The position numbers and the translations under genes were made by a program. Shown one piece after another: positions 1-9,900 of a stretch of DNA of 64,000 nt. Source of the stretch: an uncultured Aquimarina sp. Its GTDB lineage: Bacteria; Bacteroidota; Bacteroidia; Flavobacteriales; Flavobacteriaceae. Where the stretch lies: contig CANLMN010000001.1 in assembly GCA_947492105.1 (NCBI GenBank), positions 1-64,000 on the forward strand, in the 5' to 3' direction. Below the pieces are notes generated by a model that did not search any database, had not been told where the DNA came from, and worked only from the letters and a program-made list of their open reading frames with translations. Positions within the stretch are counted from its first letter, which is position 1. Each line of letters opens with the position of its first letter.

Positions 1-1
1 C

Positions 2-157
2 ATCATATTAGTGCTCAACTTAGTCAATTTGGCTGAGGTGGCGCACTATTGGTTAAAATTTATCAAATTCGTAATGGATGAAATCAAAAATCTAAGGGAA
101 AAGAAAAGTTACCAAAGCCAACTCAAATATCAATTTCTAACCAGAAATGCTGCCTGA
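2..157 (+). pseudogene. Possible 3' end of an unidentified gene, cut by the window edge
   Basis: Frame 2 is open from the window edge to a TGA at about 155-157 and gives about 51 residues. The composition is protein-like: a hydrophobic start, then a basic stretch with the core EIKNLREKKSYQSQLKY and the end FLTRNAA. I do not recognise the family; a basic amphipathic tail like this could be the C-terminus of a transposase, but that is only a guess. It is followed at once by a truncated family A repeat, so it may be a remnant in a degraded region. The dephospho-CoA kinase gene that often follows a ybbR gene in this phylum is not seen here. Confidence 0.3.
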
Positions 158-164
158 GTTTTTC

Positions 165-283
165 AGCAGACCCTAAATATCTTGTCCATAAATTACATAG
201 TTAAGATTATGCGATAGCATCACGGTGTTTTTACATAAAAAATAACTGTGCTAGTAAGACGAATTTGTATACCGAAATTAATA
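165..283. repeat. Family A MITE-like repeat, left-truncated copy (A1)
   Basis: Matches the right two thirds of family A: the ATAGCATCACGGTG block, the run of T then ACATAAAA, and the right end ACCGAAATTAATA. The left terminal repeat and the TTGTTCTTTTTCCATC block are missing. It lies just downstream of the YbbR gene stop. Confidence 0.7.
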
Positions 284-326
284 CATTTTTTAACACAAGA
301 TCCATAACGTATTGGGATATGGTTAA

Positions 327-1292
327 TCATTTTACAATAACAAATTGTACTTGCCGATCTTGCAAGCGAAGATTTTGAACATCTCTTGATTTCTTCTTTA
401 TTTTTAGCGGTATAAAGGCATTAGAAGCATCTTTATTCCTGTAGTCTGCCACAACTTTAAAATCACTTGCAGTAATCGACTTATACACTTTTAGACTAAC
501 CCGATAGACCACAGTTACGGTTTTGGGAAAAATATTAACCTTTGTATTCTTAGGAGTGTTAATTAATTGTATTGGTAACGAAAGTGTTCCTTCTGTAAAT
601 TTATTAACCTCTATTATCCCCTCAACATTGTCCGAAAGTATCTCTAGCTCTGAAGAAAAGTCTTGTACATCCAACTTTACCTGTACTTCTTGATCTTCAT
701 TGATACCCTCTAGAACAACAGGTAATGTATGTACTACTGTGGTTGTATCAACGACATGTGACGGTCCATTGACAATTACCGAATCAGGGACTAACACCAA
801 ACCTTCTTTACTTGCATAGCCCGAAGCAAAAGAAATATTAGCACGTAATTCAATTGGTATTTTCTTTTGTTTATTGATATCCAAAAGGAAATGCAAAGTA
901 TCTGTACTCATCTCTTTTATCTCACCGTCATAATCTAATTGTGATTTTAGGAGTTCTCGATGCTGTTGTGGTAGAAAATATCCTTTTCTAGCATTCAAAA
1001 CTGCATATTTTTTTACGTCTATAATTATTTTTGGAGGAAAGAATCGGTAATTCATCAATTGAAATCCACTCCCTGTAAGCACTAGATTCAAGATGGTATC
1101 ATTTTTTTTATTCAAGAATTTATCCTCGGGAATGTTTACATAGGACACATTACTGATTATTTCCTGTGTATAATTTTTAGAAAATTTCATTAACAACCAT
1201 AAAAGTGTTGTAAATGTCAAAAAAACTAAAAAGGTATTAAAATTACTTTTCTTGAACTGTAGTCTATTAAATATCCCCTCTTTTATTGTCAT
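327..1292 (-). CDS. YbbR-like domain protein
   Basis: 321-residue membrane-anchored protein. One transmembrane helix lies near residues 17-38, followed by an all-beta extracytoplasmic region of the YbbR type, with repeated hydrophobic/proline strands such as KIPIELRANI and GTLSLPIQL. In Firmicutes, YbbR (CdaR) proteins regulate the diadenylate cyclase CdaA. In Bacteroidota the role is not established, and no cyclase gene is nearby. The stop lies just beyond a truncated repeat. The start is 8 bases past the stop of the upstream glycosyltransferase gene on the same strand, so the two are probably co-transcribed. Confidence 0.8.
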   Translation of the reverse strand: MTIKEGIFNRLQFKKSNFNTFLVFLTFTTLLWLLMKFSKNYTQEIISNVSYVNIPEDKFLNKKNDTILNLVLTGSGFQLMNYRFFPPKIIIDVKKYAVLNARKGYFLPQQHRELLKSQLDYDGEIKEMSTDTLHFLLDINKQKKIPIELRANISFASGYASKEGLVLVPDSVIVNGPSHVVDTTTVVHTLPVVLEGINEDQEVQVKLDVQDFSSELEILSDNVEGIIEVNKFTEGTLSLPIQLINTPKNTKVNIFPKTVTVVYRVSLKVYKSITASDFKVVADYRNKDASNAFIPLKIKKKSRDVQNLRLQDRQVQFVIVK

Positions 1293-1300
1293 AAAATACG

Positions 1301-2299
1301 TTAATCAAAAAACAAATAATTAAACTGATCCTCTGGCTTATTTTTTTGTAAATGAACATGATAATACGATTTCATAAAGCCTGTTCCATATCCATAAAAC
1401 TGAACCAATGTTGCTATTAATGCTCCGAAACCTACTCGAAAACTATGATACTCCCAAGCAGCTCCCACGAAAATCACTAATAGGTAAAGAAGTAATAATT
1501 GCAAAAACAACATAAAACCACTTAACATCATAGCCAAGGCAAATACGACGTAGGCACAAAACACGGTAGGAAACCAAAAAGTTATTTTTGCAGTCTCTGG
1601 ATGCCAAGAATTGAGAATAGGTCGTACTAAACCAAATTTATGTACCTGCTGGTAAAATTTGGCCCATGAAATACGGCGTTTATGAAACACTGCTGCCTCA
1701 GGAATTAGAGCTGTTTTATATCCTAATTTCCATAGGCGAATTGCCAAATCTGGATCTTCTCCTGGATGTATTTTACCAAAACCACCAGAGGCTACAAAAG
1801 CCTCCTTGGAGAGTCCCATATTGAAACTTCTTGGTTGAAATTTTTGTACTGCTTTTGCACGACCTCGAATTCCGCCTGTAGTCCACAAAGACGTCATACT
1901 GTAACTAATGGCTTTTTGCAAAGTTGTAAATGAGGCATCGGCAGCGTCTGGCCCTCCAAAACAATGAACAAAATCTTTGTCCAAAAAAGCACGAACTTGG
2001 GCTAAATAATTAGCAGGTAGTAATACATCACTATCTAGTATAATAAAATACGTACCCTTTGCTCGTTGCATTCCATAATTTCTAGAATCACCAGGCCCCG
2101 TATTCTCTTTGCTGTAATAACTAAGTTGTAATTTTTTTTGATACCCCTCAACAACCCTTTCTGAAGTCTCTGTAGAGCCATCTTCTATAATGACCACCTC
2201 AAAATCAGGTGCGTTTTCTAACAATACCATACTAGCCAATAACTCCTCAATTTCCTTGGGACGATTATAAACAGGTATAATAAAAGAAAACCTAAGCAT
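1301..2299 (-). CDS. Family 2 glycosyltransferase
   Basis: 332 residues. The N-terminal GT-A fold has the family 2 opening FSFIIPVYNRPKEI, the nucleotide-binding EDGST motif near residue 40 and a DSD metal-binding motif (LDSDVLLP, about residue 90). The later GEDPDLAIR segment corresponds to the ED catalytic-base region. Two hydrophobic helices near residues 243-285 probably anchor it to the inner membrane. It likely transfers a sugar from a nucleotide donor to a lipid or polysaccharide acceptor; the substrate cannot be read from the sequence. It stands upstream of the YbbR gene with 8 bases between them. A family C inverted repeat starts 35 bases upstream of the start codon. Confidence 0.85.
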   Translation of the reverse strand: MLRFSFIIPVYNRPKEIEELLASMVLLENAPDFEVVIIEDGSTETSERVVEGYQKKLQLSYYSKENTGPGDSRNYGMQRAKGTYFIILDSDVLLPANYLAQVRAFLDKDFVHCFGGPDAADASFTTLQKAISYSMTSLWTTGGIRGRAKAVQKFQPRSFNMGLSKEAFVASGGFGKIHPGEDPDLAIRLWKLGYKTALIPEAAVFHKRRISWAKFYQQVHKFGLVRPILNSWHPETAKITFWFPTVFCAYVVFALAMMLSGFMLFLQLLLLYLLVIFVGAAWEYHSFRVGFGALIATLVQFYGYGTGFMKSYYHVHLQKNKPEDQFNYLFFD

Positions 2300-2334
2300 T
2301 TTATAAAGAATTCGAGTTTTATGTTATAAAAATA

Positions 2335-2443
2335 AAGTGGTTTGAACTTTTTATCTACCAACACCACATTTTAATCGTTAATTTTGCTTTTTTATTATTC
2401 AAAAGCACTCATTTTTGCAGATAGATAAAAGTTTAAACCACTT
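2335..2443. repeat. Family C inverted-repeat element (C1)
   Basis: About 109 bp bounded by 22-base imperfect inverted repeats: AAGTGGTTTGAAC at the left, and GTTTAAACCACTT at the right end. The interior is T-rich, including CAAAAGCACTCATTTTTGCAG. The same termini and a similar interior recur at about 6804-6928. It sits between fabI and the glycosyltransferase gene. It could be a MITE or a very long hairpin in the transcript. Confidence 0.65.
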
Positions 2444-2572
2444 CAATGTCTGGGCAGTATATCCAATACGAAAAACCTAAACCCAAAATCTATAAATACC
2501 TATTAAACTTTGAATGTACTGTAGAAGCAAAACACGGCTTCTTGTAGCCCATCAAAAATCTAATAAGAATCA

Positions 2573-3388
2573 CTATTCTTCTACGAAATAATCCATTACT
2601 TCTTGACTAACTCCTACATTTGAAAACCCTCCATCATGGAAAAGGTTTTGCATAGTTACTAGTTTGGTTAAATCCGAAAACATAGAAACAGTATAATTGG
2701 CACAATCCAAAGCAGAAGCATTTCCTAGTGGTGACATTTTTTCTGCATATGAAATAAAACCATCAAAACCTTTGACTCCTTGACCAGCAGTTGTAGGCGT
2801 TGGTGATTGCGAAATGGTGTTGACACGTACTTTTTTGTCTTTTCCAAAGAAATAACCAAAACTACGAGCAATAGATTCTAAATAAGCTTTGTTATCTGCC
2901 ATATCATTATAATCAGGAAATACACGCTGTGCCGCCATATAGGTCAGTGCAACAATACTACCCCACTCATTCATTGCATCTTTTTTGTACAATACTTGCA
3001 TTGTTTTATGGAAAGAAAGTGCTGATACATCCCATCCTTTTTCGCTCCAAGAATAATTCAAATCCGTATAATGTCTCCCTTTACGAACATTGACAGACAT
3101 ACCTATAGAATGTAATACAAAATCTAATTTACCTCCCAAAATCTCTTGAGCTTTCTCTACAAGATTTTCTAAATCTTCTATAGATGTTGCATCGGCAGGA
3201 ATAATTTCTGAATTCGTCTTGGCTGCTAATTCTTTGATCGCTCCCATACGCATTGCCACTGGTGCATTTGTCAACACAAAAGTACCGCCTTCTTCAAAAA
3301 CACGTTCTGCTGTTTTCCAAGCAATTGAATTCTCATCCAATGCACCAAAAATAATCCCCCGTTTTCCTTTTAATATATTATAAGACAT
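2573..3388 (-). CDS. fabI: Enoyl-[acyl-carrier-protein] reductase FabI
   Basis: 271 residues, the normal length for the NADH-dependent enoyl-ACP reductase that completes each round of type II fatty-acid elongation. It is a short-chain dehydrogenase with the FabI-type glycine-rich start GIIFGALDENSIAW instead of GxxxGxG. The catalytic pair is Y160-x6-K167 (DYNDMADNK), with the second FabI tyrosine at Y150 (LTYMAAQR). The SQSPTPTTAG segment is the substrate-loop region. A -7-like TATCTTTG on the minus strand lies about 35-45 bases upstream of the ATG. It is monocistronic as far as can be seen, with an inverted repeat downstream. Confidence 0.95.
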   Translation of the reverse strand: MSYNILKGKRGIIFGALDENSIAWKTAERVFEEGGTFVLTNAPVAMRMGAIKELAAKTNSEIIPADATSIEDLENLVEKAQEILGGKLDFVLHSIGMSVNVRKGRHYTDLNYSWSEKGWDVSALSFHKTMQVLYKKDAMNEWGSIVALTYMAAQRVFPDYNDMADNKAYLESIARSFGYFFGKDKKVRVNTISQSPTPTTAGQGVKGFDGFISYAEKMSPLGNASALDCANYTVSMFSDLTKLVTMQNLFHDGGFSNVGVSQEVMDYFVEE

Positions 3389-3782
3389 ATTCTCTATTTT
3401 AGTAGCTGTTTTAATTTATGCTCCAAAGATAGGAAAGTCGATATAACTTCGTAATGACTGCAACACTTTTTTTGCTTTCTAGTTACTTTGGCATCATAAA
3501 AAACTATCTCTAGAATTTCTCCTGACATCTAATCATGTATTTTCATCTTTTTATTACTGCTATTAAACAAGATCATTTCTCACACAAACCAACAGTCATA
3601 AGTTATTTTTAAAACAAAAAACAATAAGACCTCCTCTTTTTGCTCCGATAAAGTAAAACGCATCATTCTAGCACAAAAACATTTAGCTTAGCTAAAAAAA
3701 GCTATGAACAGTTACAAAACAATATACCAAACACTCCGAAAATTTCTGGTATTTTTGAAAACCTAAAAAACACCATAACACT
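3389..3782. other. Intergenic region between divergent genes
   Basis: 394 bases between fabI (minus) and the esterase gene (plus). AT-rich, with no convincing ORF and no family A-C repeat. It should hold both promoters; only a -7-like element for fabI (about 3424-3431) was recognised. Confidence 0.5.
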
Positions 3783-4412
3783 ATGACCAAGAATGTTGAA
3801 TATACCAGTACGAACACCTATAGCACACTCAACAACCTCACTTCAGAAACAAAAACTGTATGGCTCGTTTGCCATGGTATCGGTTATCTAAGCAGATATT
3901 TCATTAGATTATTTGACAGCTTAGATCCACAAAAAAATTATATTATTGCTCCACAGGCCCCCTCCAAATACTATAAGGACGATAATTATCGAAAAGTAGG
4001 AGCTAGTTGGCTTACCAAAGAAAACACTCTAATTGATACGCAAAATGTGCTTAATTATATCGATGCGGTCATAGAAAAAGAAAATATCCCCAAGGACATC
4101 TGTTTCAATATCCTAGGGTATTCACAAGGAGTAAGTATTGTCAGCAGATGGGTTGCTAGTCGAAAGATATCTTGCCATACACTTTTGCTCATTTCTGGAG
4201 GTTTCCCAAAAGAACTTGTATCCAGTGATTTTGATTTTTTGGAACTAAAAACAAAAATTATTCATATTGTTGGAGCCAATGACCCGTATTTTGAGTCAAA
4301 AAATGTCGCAGCCCAATTAAGTCGGTTACAAAATATTTTTCCAAAAATTGATTTACGCACCCATGATGGAGGACATGATCTGGATATAAAAACTTTTAAA
4401 GACTTATTTTAA
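3783..4412 (+). CDS. Alpha/beta hydrolase, carboxylesterase/phospholipase-like
   Basis: 209 residues, probably cytoplasmic, with no signal peptide. It has the nucleophile elbow G-Y-S-Q-G (ILGYSQGVSIVSRW). A plausible acid is D in VGANDPYF, and the catalytic His is near the C-terminus (HDGGHDLD). The layout fits the small carboxylesterase/lysophospholipase group (YpfH/YtpA-like). Substrate unknown. It converges on the metal ABC ATPase gene, with 16 bases between the stop codons, so it interrupts the place where a permease gene would be expected. Confidence 0.75.
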   Translation: MTKNVEYTSTNTYSTLNNLTSETKTVWLVCHGIGYLSRYFIRLFDSLDPQKNYIIAPQAPSKYYKDDNYRKVGASWLTKENTLIDTQNVLNYIDAVIEKENIPKDICFNILGYSQGVSIVSRWVASRKISCHTLLLISGGFPKELVSSDFDFLELKTKIIHIVGANDPYFESKNVAAQLSRLQNIFPKIDLRTHDGGHDLDIKTFKDLF

Positions 4413-4428
4413 TCCTAAACAAGGCTAC

Positions 4429-5175
4429 TTACTGCTGTACGCTTACTTTGTAATTAATCCCATAGGTTTTGGTAAGGTTATCGTCATTAAATATATCCTT
4501 GATGGGACCTGTAGCTATCTTTTTTACATTTAGAAATGTTACCCAATCAAAATACTCTGGTACGGTTTGTAAATCGTGATGTACAACGATCACAGTTTTC
4601 CCCTCTTTACGCAATGTTTTGAGAATATTAATTATAGCTTTTTCTGTAGTTGCATCTACTCCCTGAAAAGGTTCATCCATAAAATAGATGGATGCATTTT
4701 GTACCAAAGCCCTTGCCAAAAATATACGTTGTTGTTGCCCACCTGAGAGTTGACTAATTTGTCTATTTTTTAATGGTAGCATTCCTACTTTTTCCAAAGC
4801 TTCCAATGCAGCTTTTTTTTCTTTCTGCCCTGGTCTTTTGATCCAACCCAAACTGCCGTAAGTTCCCATCATTACAACATCGAGTGCTGTTGTTGGAAAG
4901 TCCCAATCTACGCTCCCTTTTTGCGGTACGTAGGCCACCTTTGCACGTTGTTTTTTATACGGCTTTCCATAAATTGAAACGCTTCCGGCTATAGGCTTAA
5001 TAATTCCCAAGATCGCTTTAATCAAGGTAGATTTGCCCGCCCCATTTGGCCCTACAATCGCCATCAGTACCCCTTCTGGAATTGAAAGATCAATATCCCA
5101 TAAGACCGGTTTATAATTATAGGCAACTGTGAGATCATCTACAGTAACTGCCATTTTTTGCCCCTTCTTCTCCAT
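4429..5175 (-). CDS. Metal (Mn/Zn/Fe-type) ABC transporter ATP-binding protein
   Basis: 248 residues, a complete ABC ATPase: Walker [11 protein letters not shown]-loop in YVPQKG, signature LSGGQQQR, Walker B IYFMDEPF, and an H-loop His in VVHHDLQT. The VDWDFP motif after the Q-loop is typical of the manganese/zinc/iron chelate import subfamily. It should power import of a divalent metal with the solute-binding lipoprotein encoded 104 bases upstream on the same strand. No membrane permease gene follows; the next gene runs the opposite way. Confidence 0.9.
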   Translation of the reverse strand: MEKKGQKMAVTVDDLTVAYNYKPVLWDIDLSIPEGVLMAIVGPNGAGKSTLIKAILGIIKPIAGSVSIYGKPYKKQRAKVAYVPQKGSVDWDFPTTALDVVMMGTYGSLGWIKRPGQKEKKAALEALEKVGMLPLKNRQISQLSGGQQQRIFLARALVQNASIYFMDEPFQGVDATTEKAIINILKTLRKEGKTVIVVHHDLQTVPEYFDWVTFLNVKKIATGPIKDIFNDDNLTKTYGINYKVSVQQ

Positions 5176-5279
5176 ATAATTATTTTTAAAACTCCAAAAT
5201 CATACTAGAATCACTATCAAACGGAGGTTTCTTTGAGACAGAGTTTTTCAAAAATTAATAACAATGCAATTTAAGGTTA

Positions 5280-6191
5280 TTATTTGAGTGCATTAACAAT
5301 CGTAGTAACATTATAAATAAACATCCCTAAGTAAGTTCCTTCTACAGTACCTGCATCTCCCAGAGCATCAGAATAAAGAGTCCCTCCAATAGTCACCTCA
5401 TGATTTTTGGAATTTACGGCTGCTTGTAACGCTTCTATAGTTCTTTTTGGAACAGAGCTCTCTACAAAAATAGCTTTTACCTTATGCGTTATTATATATT
5501 TTGCTATTTTCTGAACATCCTGTACTCCCGCTTCTGTGGCAGTAGATAACCCTTGTAAACCGACAACTTCAAAACCATATGCTTTTCCAAAATAATTAAA
5601 AGCATCATGTGCGGTGACTAATATTCTTTTGTCCTTTGGCAAACTTGCTATAGTGGTCTTTATTTTGGTTTCTAGCTCGGACAATTCGGAAAGATATGCT
5701 GTACTATTAGTCTCATAAACTAGCTTATTATCTGGATCTATTTGTACTAACTGTTCTGTAACAAAACGGGTAATCTGTTTCCAATTATTAATATCGAACC
5801 AGATATGTGGATCAAAACTAGAAGCAAAATTCTCTGAGGACATCAAGGTTTTTTTATCTAAAACCGACCCTACTGCGATCGTTTTGATTTGTTGATGTTC
5901 CATTTTCTCAAACACCTCTTCTAATTTCCCTTCTAAATGCAAGCCATTATAAAATACCACATCTGCATTAAATAATTTGGAAACATCTCCTTCACTAGCT
6001 TTATACAAATGTGGATCAACTCCACTCCCCATCAAACCTTGTACCTGTACCTGTTCTCCACCAATATTTTTTACTAAATCGGTAATCATCGTGGTTGTGG
6101 TAACTATATTTAACCTCCCATTCCTTTCTTTTTTAACATTTTTACATCCAAAAAAAACAATTACGAGTACAAGCAGAACACTCTTTTTCAT
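5280..6191 (-). CDS. Metal ABC transporter solute-binding lipoprotein (ZnuA/MntC-like)
   Basis: 303 residues from the ATG at 6191, chosen because it begins a lipoprotein signal (MKKSVLLVLVIVFFGC, lipid-modified C16). An upstream in-frame start would add 39 residues with no signal character. Family: cluster A-I metal-binding proteins. Likely ligands are the His in VDPHLY, the His in FDPHIW, the His in TAHDAF and the Asp in YSDALGD. The long His-rich loop of many zinc-specific ZnuA proteins is absent, so Mn or Fe is as likely as Zn. It probably forms an operon with the downstream ATPase; no permease is seen in the window. Confidence 0.88.
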   Translation of the reverse strand: MKKSVLLVLVIVFFGCKNVKKERNGRLNIVTTTTMITDLVKNIGGEQVQVQGLMGSGVDPHLYKASEGDVSKLFNADVVFYNGLHLEGKLEEVFEKMEHQQIKTIAVGSVLDKKTLMSSENFASSFDPHIWFDINNWKQITRFVTEQLVQIDPDNKLVYETNSTAYLSELSELETKIKTTIASLPKDKRILVTAHDAFNYFGKAYGFEVVGLQGLSTATEAGVQDVQKIAKYIITHKVKAIFVESSVPKRTIEALQAAVNSKNHEVTIGGTLYSDALGDAGTVEGTYLGMFIYNVTTIVNALK

Positions 6192-6337
6192 ATTTTCGAT
6201 TTGATCTAACACCATTTCTAATTCTATTTTGAATGAATAACTATATTTTTTTTCATTTTTAGTCGATAACGAAAAGTCAAGATACGTGCTATTCAAAAAA
6301 TAATACAAGCTACATACTCCCTTCTTTTCTATTATCG

Positions 6338-6499
6338 TACCATTTAAAAAAATAATTATAGACTAATAATTAGCTTCTTTTCTCACTACTTCTTCACTAG
6401 AAAATTAAACCGTAGCCACTGCTATGCTTAAATTTTATAGTTCAGACTAGCGAAAAATAGTTCCAATTATTTTGGCCTACAGTTACATTTTAACCAGTA
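6338..6499. repeat. Family B MITE-like repeat (B1)
   Basis: Full-length-looking copy, about 162 bp. The left end is TACCATTTAAAAAAATAATT, and the right end TTACATTTTAACCAGTA is its imperfect inverse. The interior carries AGAAAATTAAACCGTAGC and a TTTTATAGTTC block shared with the other B copies. It is followed about 27 bases later by family A copy A2. Confidence 0.75.
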
Positions 6500-6526
6500 G
6501 CACTAATACAGGTATAAGAATAATTC

Positions 6527-6687
6527 ATACCAAATTAGCTATATAATATCGCATATAGACTTGTTCTTTTTCCATCTAAATATCTTGTCATATATTCCAT
6601 AGCTAAGACTATGCAATAGCATCACGGTATTTTTACATAAAAAAATAACAGTGTCATGAACACGAATTTATATATCTAAATTGGCAT
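6527..6687. repeat. Family A MITE-like repeat (A2)
   Basis: About 161 bp, near-complete. Left end ATACCAAATTAGCTATATAA, right end CTAAATTGGCAT, which are inverted copies of each other. The interior carries TTGTTCTTTTTCCATCTAAA, a central CATAGCTAAG palindromic block and the ATAGCATCACGG motif. Confidence 0.8.
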
Positions 6688-6760
6688 CATTCAAATAGCG
6701 TAACAAAACTAATTAAGTTAGGGGTTACTAACAAATATAACCTGCAAAGATTTTAACTAA

Positions 6761-6792
6761 AAAACCCCGTTTGTAGTTACAAACAGGGTTTT
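6761..6792. terminator. Bidirectional intrinsic terminator hairpin
   Basis: Inverted repeat AAAACCCcGTTTGTA ... TACAAACaGGGTTTT with a 2-base loop and one mismatch, flanked by A- and T-runs. It lies about 160 bases after the stop of the 1409-residue glycosidase-like gene and probably ends the minus-strand polysaccharide locus transcript. Confidence 0.75.
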
Positions 6793-6803
6793 TATACTAT
6801 AAA

Positions 6804-6928
6804 ATGGTTTAAACTTTTTTCAATTCGTTATAAAAACACCTTTTCTCATTCAGTTTATGTCTTTTTCTTCTACTAAGAAGTACAAAAAACACTTATTTTT
6901 CTTCCAGAATTAAAAAAGTTTGAACCAT
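6804..6928. repeat. Family C inverted-repeat element (C2)
   Basis: About 125 bp. The termini are ATGGTTTAAACTTTTTT at the left and AAAAAAGTTTGAACCAT at the right, inverse of each other. The ends are nearly those of C1 (2335-2443), and the interiors share a CACT(C/T)ATTTTT-type block. It lies immediately 3' of the 1409-residue gene and would be in its transcript. Confidence 0.65.
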
Positions 6929-6950
6929 CTCTATTATTTATACCAGCACT

Positions 6951-9900
6951 CTATTGACCTACTGCCAAACGAATCATATTACTAATTCCAGAAACTGAGA
7001 GTGTTTTTACAAAATACACACCAGAAGCTAACTTGTCTACTGGTAAGGCTAGGACATTGCTCTCTGCTTGTTTTGTGTACACCAAAGCTCCGGACATTGT
7101 ATACAATTGCACCAAACTCCCTTCTAAATGTGTCCCTTCTAGATAAGCAATCGTAGTAACTGGATTAGGATATACTTTTAGTGAAGGATTGACAAGATCT
7201 TTGGACTCCTTGTTCTTCTGGGCATTTGGCTTGTATGCAATAAGAAGTTGAGGAGGTGTATTCACGTTGTTTTCTTTGGACGCAAAGGCCACATCATTGC
7301 CAGAACTTTGCTCAACAACCAAGGTAATTTGGTCTCCCTTAATAGCCGAAATATCAATAGGAATTTGCACTATTTCTCCTATAGAATAACTCCCATCAAT
7401 TTCTCCTATACTTGCCGTATTAGTCGCAGGAGCATTGCCAGCTGTCAACGTATTCTCTTTCCAATCAACGTCTACTCCCTCATAGACTCTAAGTATCCCA
7501 TTACCACTGTCTGTACTCACAACTAACTGAATCATAGCGGTCTCTACAGTTCCTTTAATTTCTGATACATCGAACATAAAGTATGCCTTTCTTCTACCTT
7601 TTTCTGTTCGTATAATAGTAGTATTATACCCCTTACCATCTTGCAAATATGCATCATGTACTGGAGATAAACTCACATTTTGAGTTACTACTTCTAGCGG
7701 CGTTACTTGTCTTGTGTTGATAGTCGTAGTTGGCTCTAATTTTACCGGTGTTATATTGTCACCATCAGCTACAATAGTAACCGCTACAGGAGTAGAAATC
7801 GTTACATTGCCATCATTATCCGTAGCTCTTGCAGTAATCTGATAGACCCCTGCTGCTTTAGGTTTGAATTGTATACTATATGGTGCTACAAACTCTTCTC
7901 CCAGATTAGAAACACCACCCTCATAAAAAACTACTTTATGTATTTTGCCATCAGCATCTGTTGCATCGGCATTTATACGTACTCCTTCTTTGAGCGAATA
8001 CCGTTCTTTTTCATTAATTCCTGTTATTCCAACTTTTGGTTTTTGATCCACCTCTTCTTCGACAACATCTCTCACAATCACATCCATAGGTACAGAAGTT
8101 GTGACATTACCATCACTATCCGTGGCTCTTGCAGTGATCGAATATGTTCCGGCAAATGCAGGTCTAAAAACTGTAGTATATGCTGGATTTGTATCCACTC
8201 CTAAGCTGATAACTCCTTTTGCAAAAAACTCTACTTTTGTAATTGTTCCATCGACATCCGTAGCCGTTGCACCAATCGCTATTGGACTACCCATTTTAAA
8301 AACACTCCCATTTTTAATACCTGTTAAGCTTACTTCAGGAAAAACAGGAACAGGTGTAGGAATTGTTTTGGGCTCTGTAATTTCTACAGTCAGCACTTCA
8401 GAAGTTGTACTATTTCCTTTATTATCCGTAGCTATAGCCGTTATAGAATACTTCCCTACTTTGGCGGCGTTTTGTGTCATTGTAAAAGGCGCCTTATTAT
8501 CACCTCCCAAATATGTTCCTTCCGAAAAGAACAACACATTTGATATATACCCATCCTTATCAGATGCCTCGGCGGTAAAAATCATCGTATCTCCTAATTC
8601 ATATTTTGTGCCATTGGTTGGTGAAATAAATGCTACAACTGGCTTTGTAGTTGTTGGCTCTGGTGTCGGCTCTGGCTCTGGTGTTGGAGCAGGAACTGGA
8701 GGAGCAGGAGGAGGAGGTGGTGGTAGTGGTGTACTACATGCTGTTTCTCCAAGTCTTATATTTTGAGCATCTACTCCTTCTTGGTATAAAATAATTCTAT
8801 CCAAGAGATGATACTGCGATCTACCTGAAATTTCGATTGTATAAACACCAGGTTTATCAAATTCTACATAAATAGGATGAGAATTTGCATCCCATGTTCT
8901 AGAATACCAAGACCAATTAGTATCGCTAGCTAACCAAACCTTGAACCATCCATCTGCACCTCCACCCTTGGAGGCATTTGGTGTTTTTCCTGATCCAATC
9001 GGATATACCTTACTAGCGCCTTGTTCTGCATAAAAATCTGACGCATCTGGGAAACGCAACCACGAATCATTGTGTTCTGTAGTATTATTCCCTTTACCAA
9101 AAGTATTGCGCCATTGAAAACGATATTTCCCTGGATTACGTATTTCTATTGTTGCAGTAAGTTTTTCATCACCAGGTTTAGCAAAATTATTTGCACCTTC
9201 CCAAGAGATATACCCAGATCCCGTGCTCCCTGATTTATCTGATTTTTTCACCCATGATGTACCAGAAATATTTAAGTTTTCTGCTTCAATGATAACTCTT
9301 TTGTCCTTTTCTACAAAATCTGCGCTACACCCTATATGAGGGCTAGTCTGAGGGATTGGATTTGTTTTACCATCATCTTCTTTGGTCACAAAAACCACCC
9401 AATCAGAAGTATTAGAGTTCGGAGGATTCCCGATACTTACGGAACTCCCTCCAATAATTGTTGCAACACTACCTACCTGAAGCGCTCCTCCATTTCTTGG
9501 ATCAAACCATTGAACATTAAATTTTTTATCTTCTCCTTCAAGGTTCAAATTTGTTGTACCTCCATTTTCTAAATAGATCACATATTGATTCCCTTTACTC
9601 TCCAAACAATGTGCACTATTTGCAGATACTAAAGAATCATTGTTCTCCATATCCCAAAATGCAATTTTATACTTTTTAAAAAAATCGATAATCGCATATC
9701 TACTCCACTTAAATAAAGTATCAAAACGACCAAAGTCTTCTGTAAGAAAATCACCTAAGCTACCTCCGTACCACATTACTCCGGCACCACCGGCCATCAA
9801 GACCTTCCATAGCACACGTGTTCTAGCTTCTTTAACGACATTTTTGTCGGATATTGTTGAACTAGTAAAAACACCACGTTCACCAGTATTTTGCTCGTCA

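Noticed and set aside
1-157. Remnant assigned to coaE (dephospho-CoA kinase), which often follows ybbR
   Set aside because: Wrong strand, and no P-loop or other coaE motif.
5977-6204. Small plus-strand frame opposite the solute-binding protein
   Set aside because: Antisense of a clear lipoprotein gene with signal peptide.
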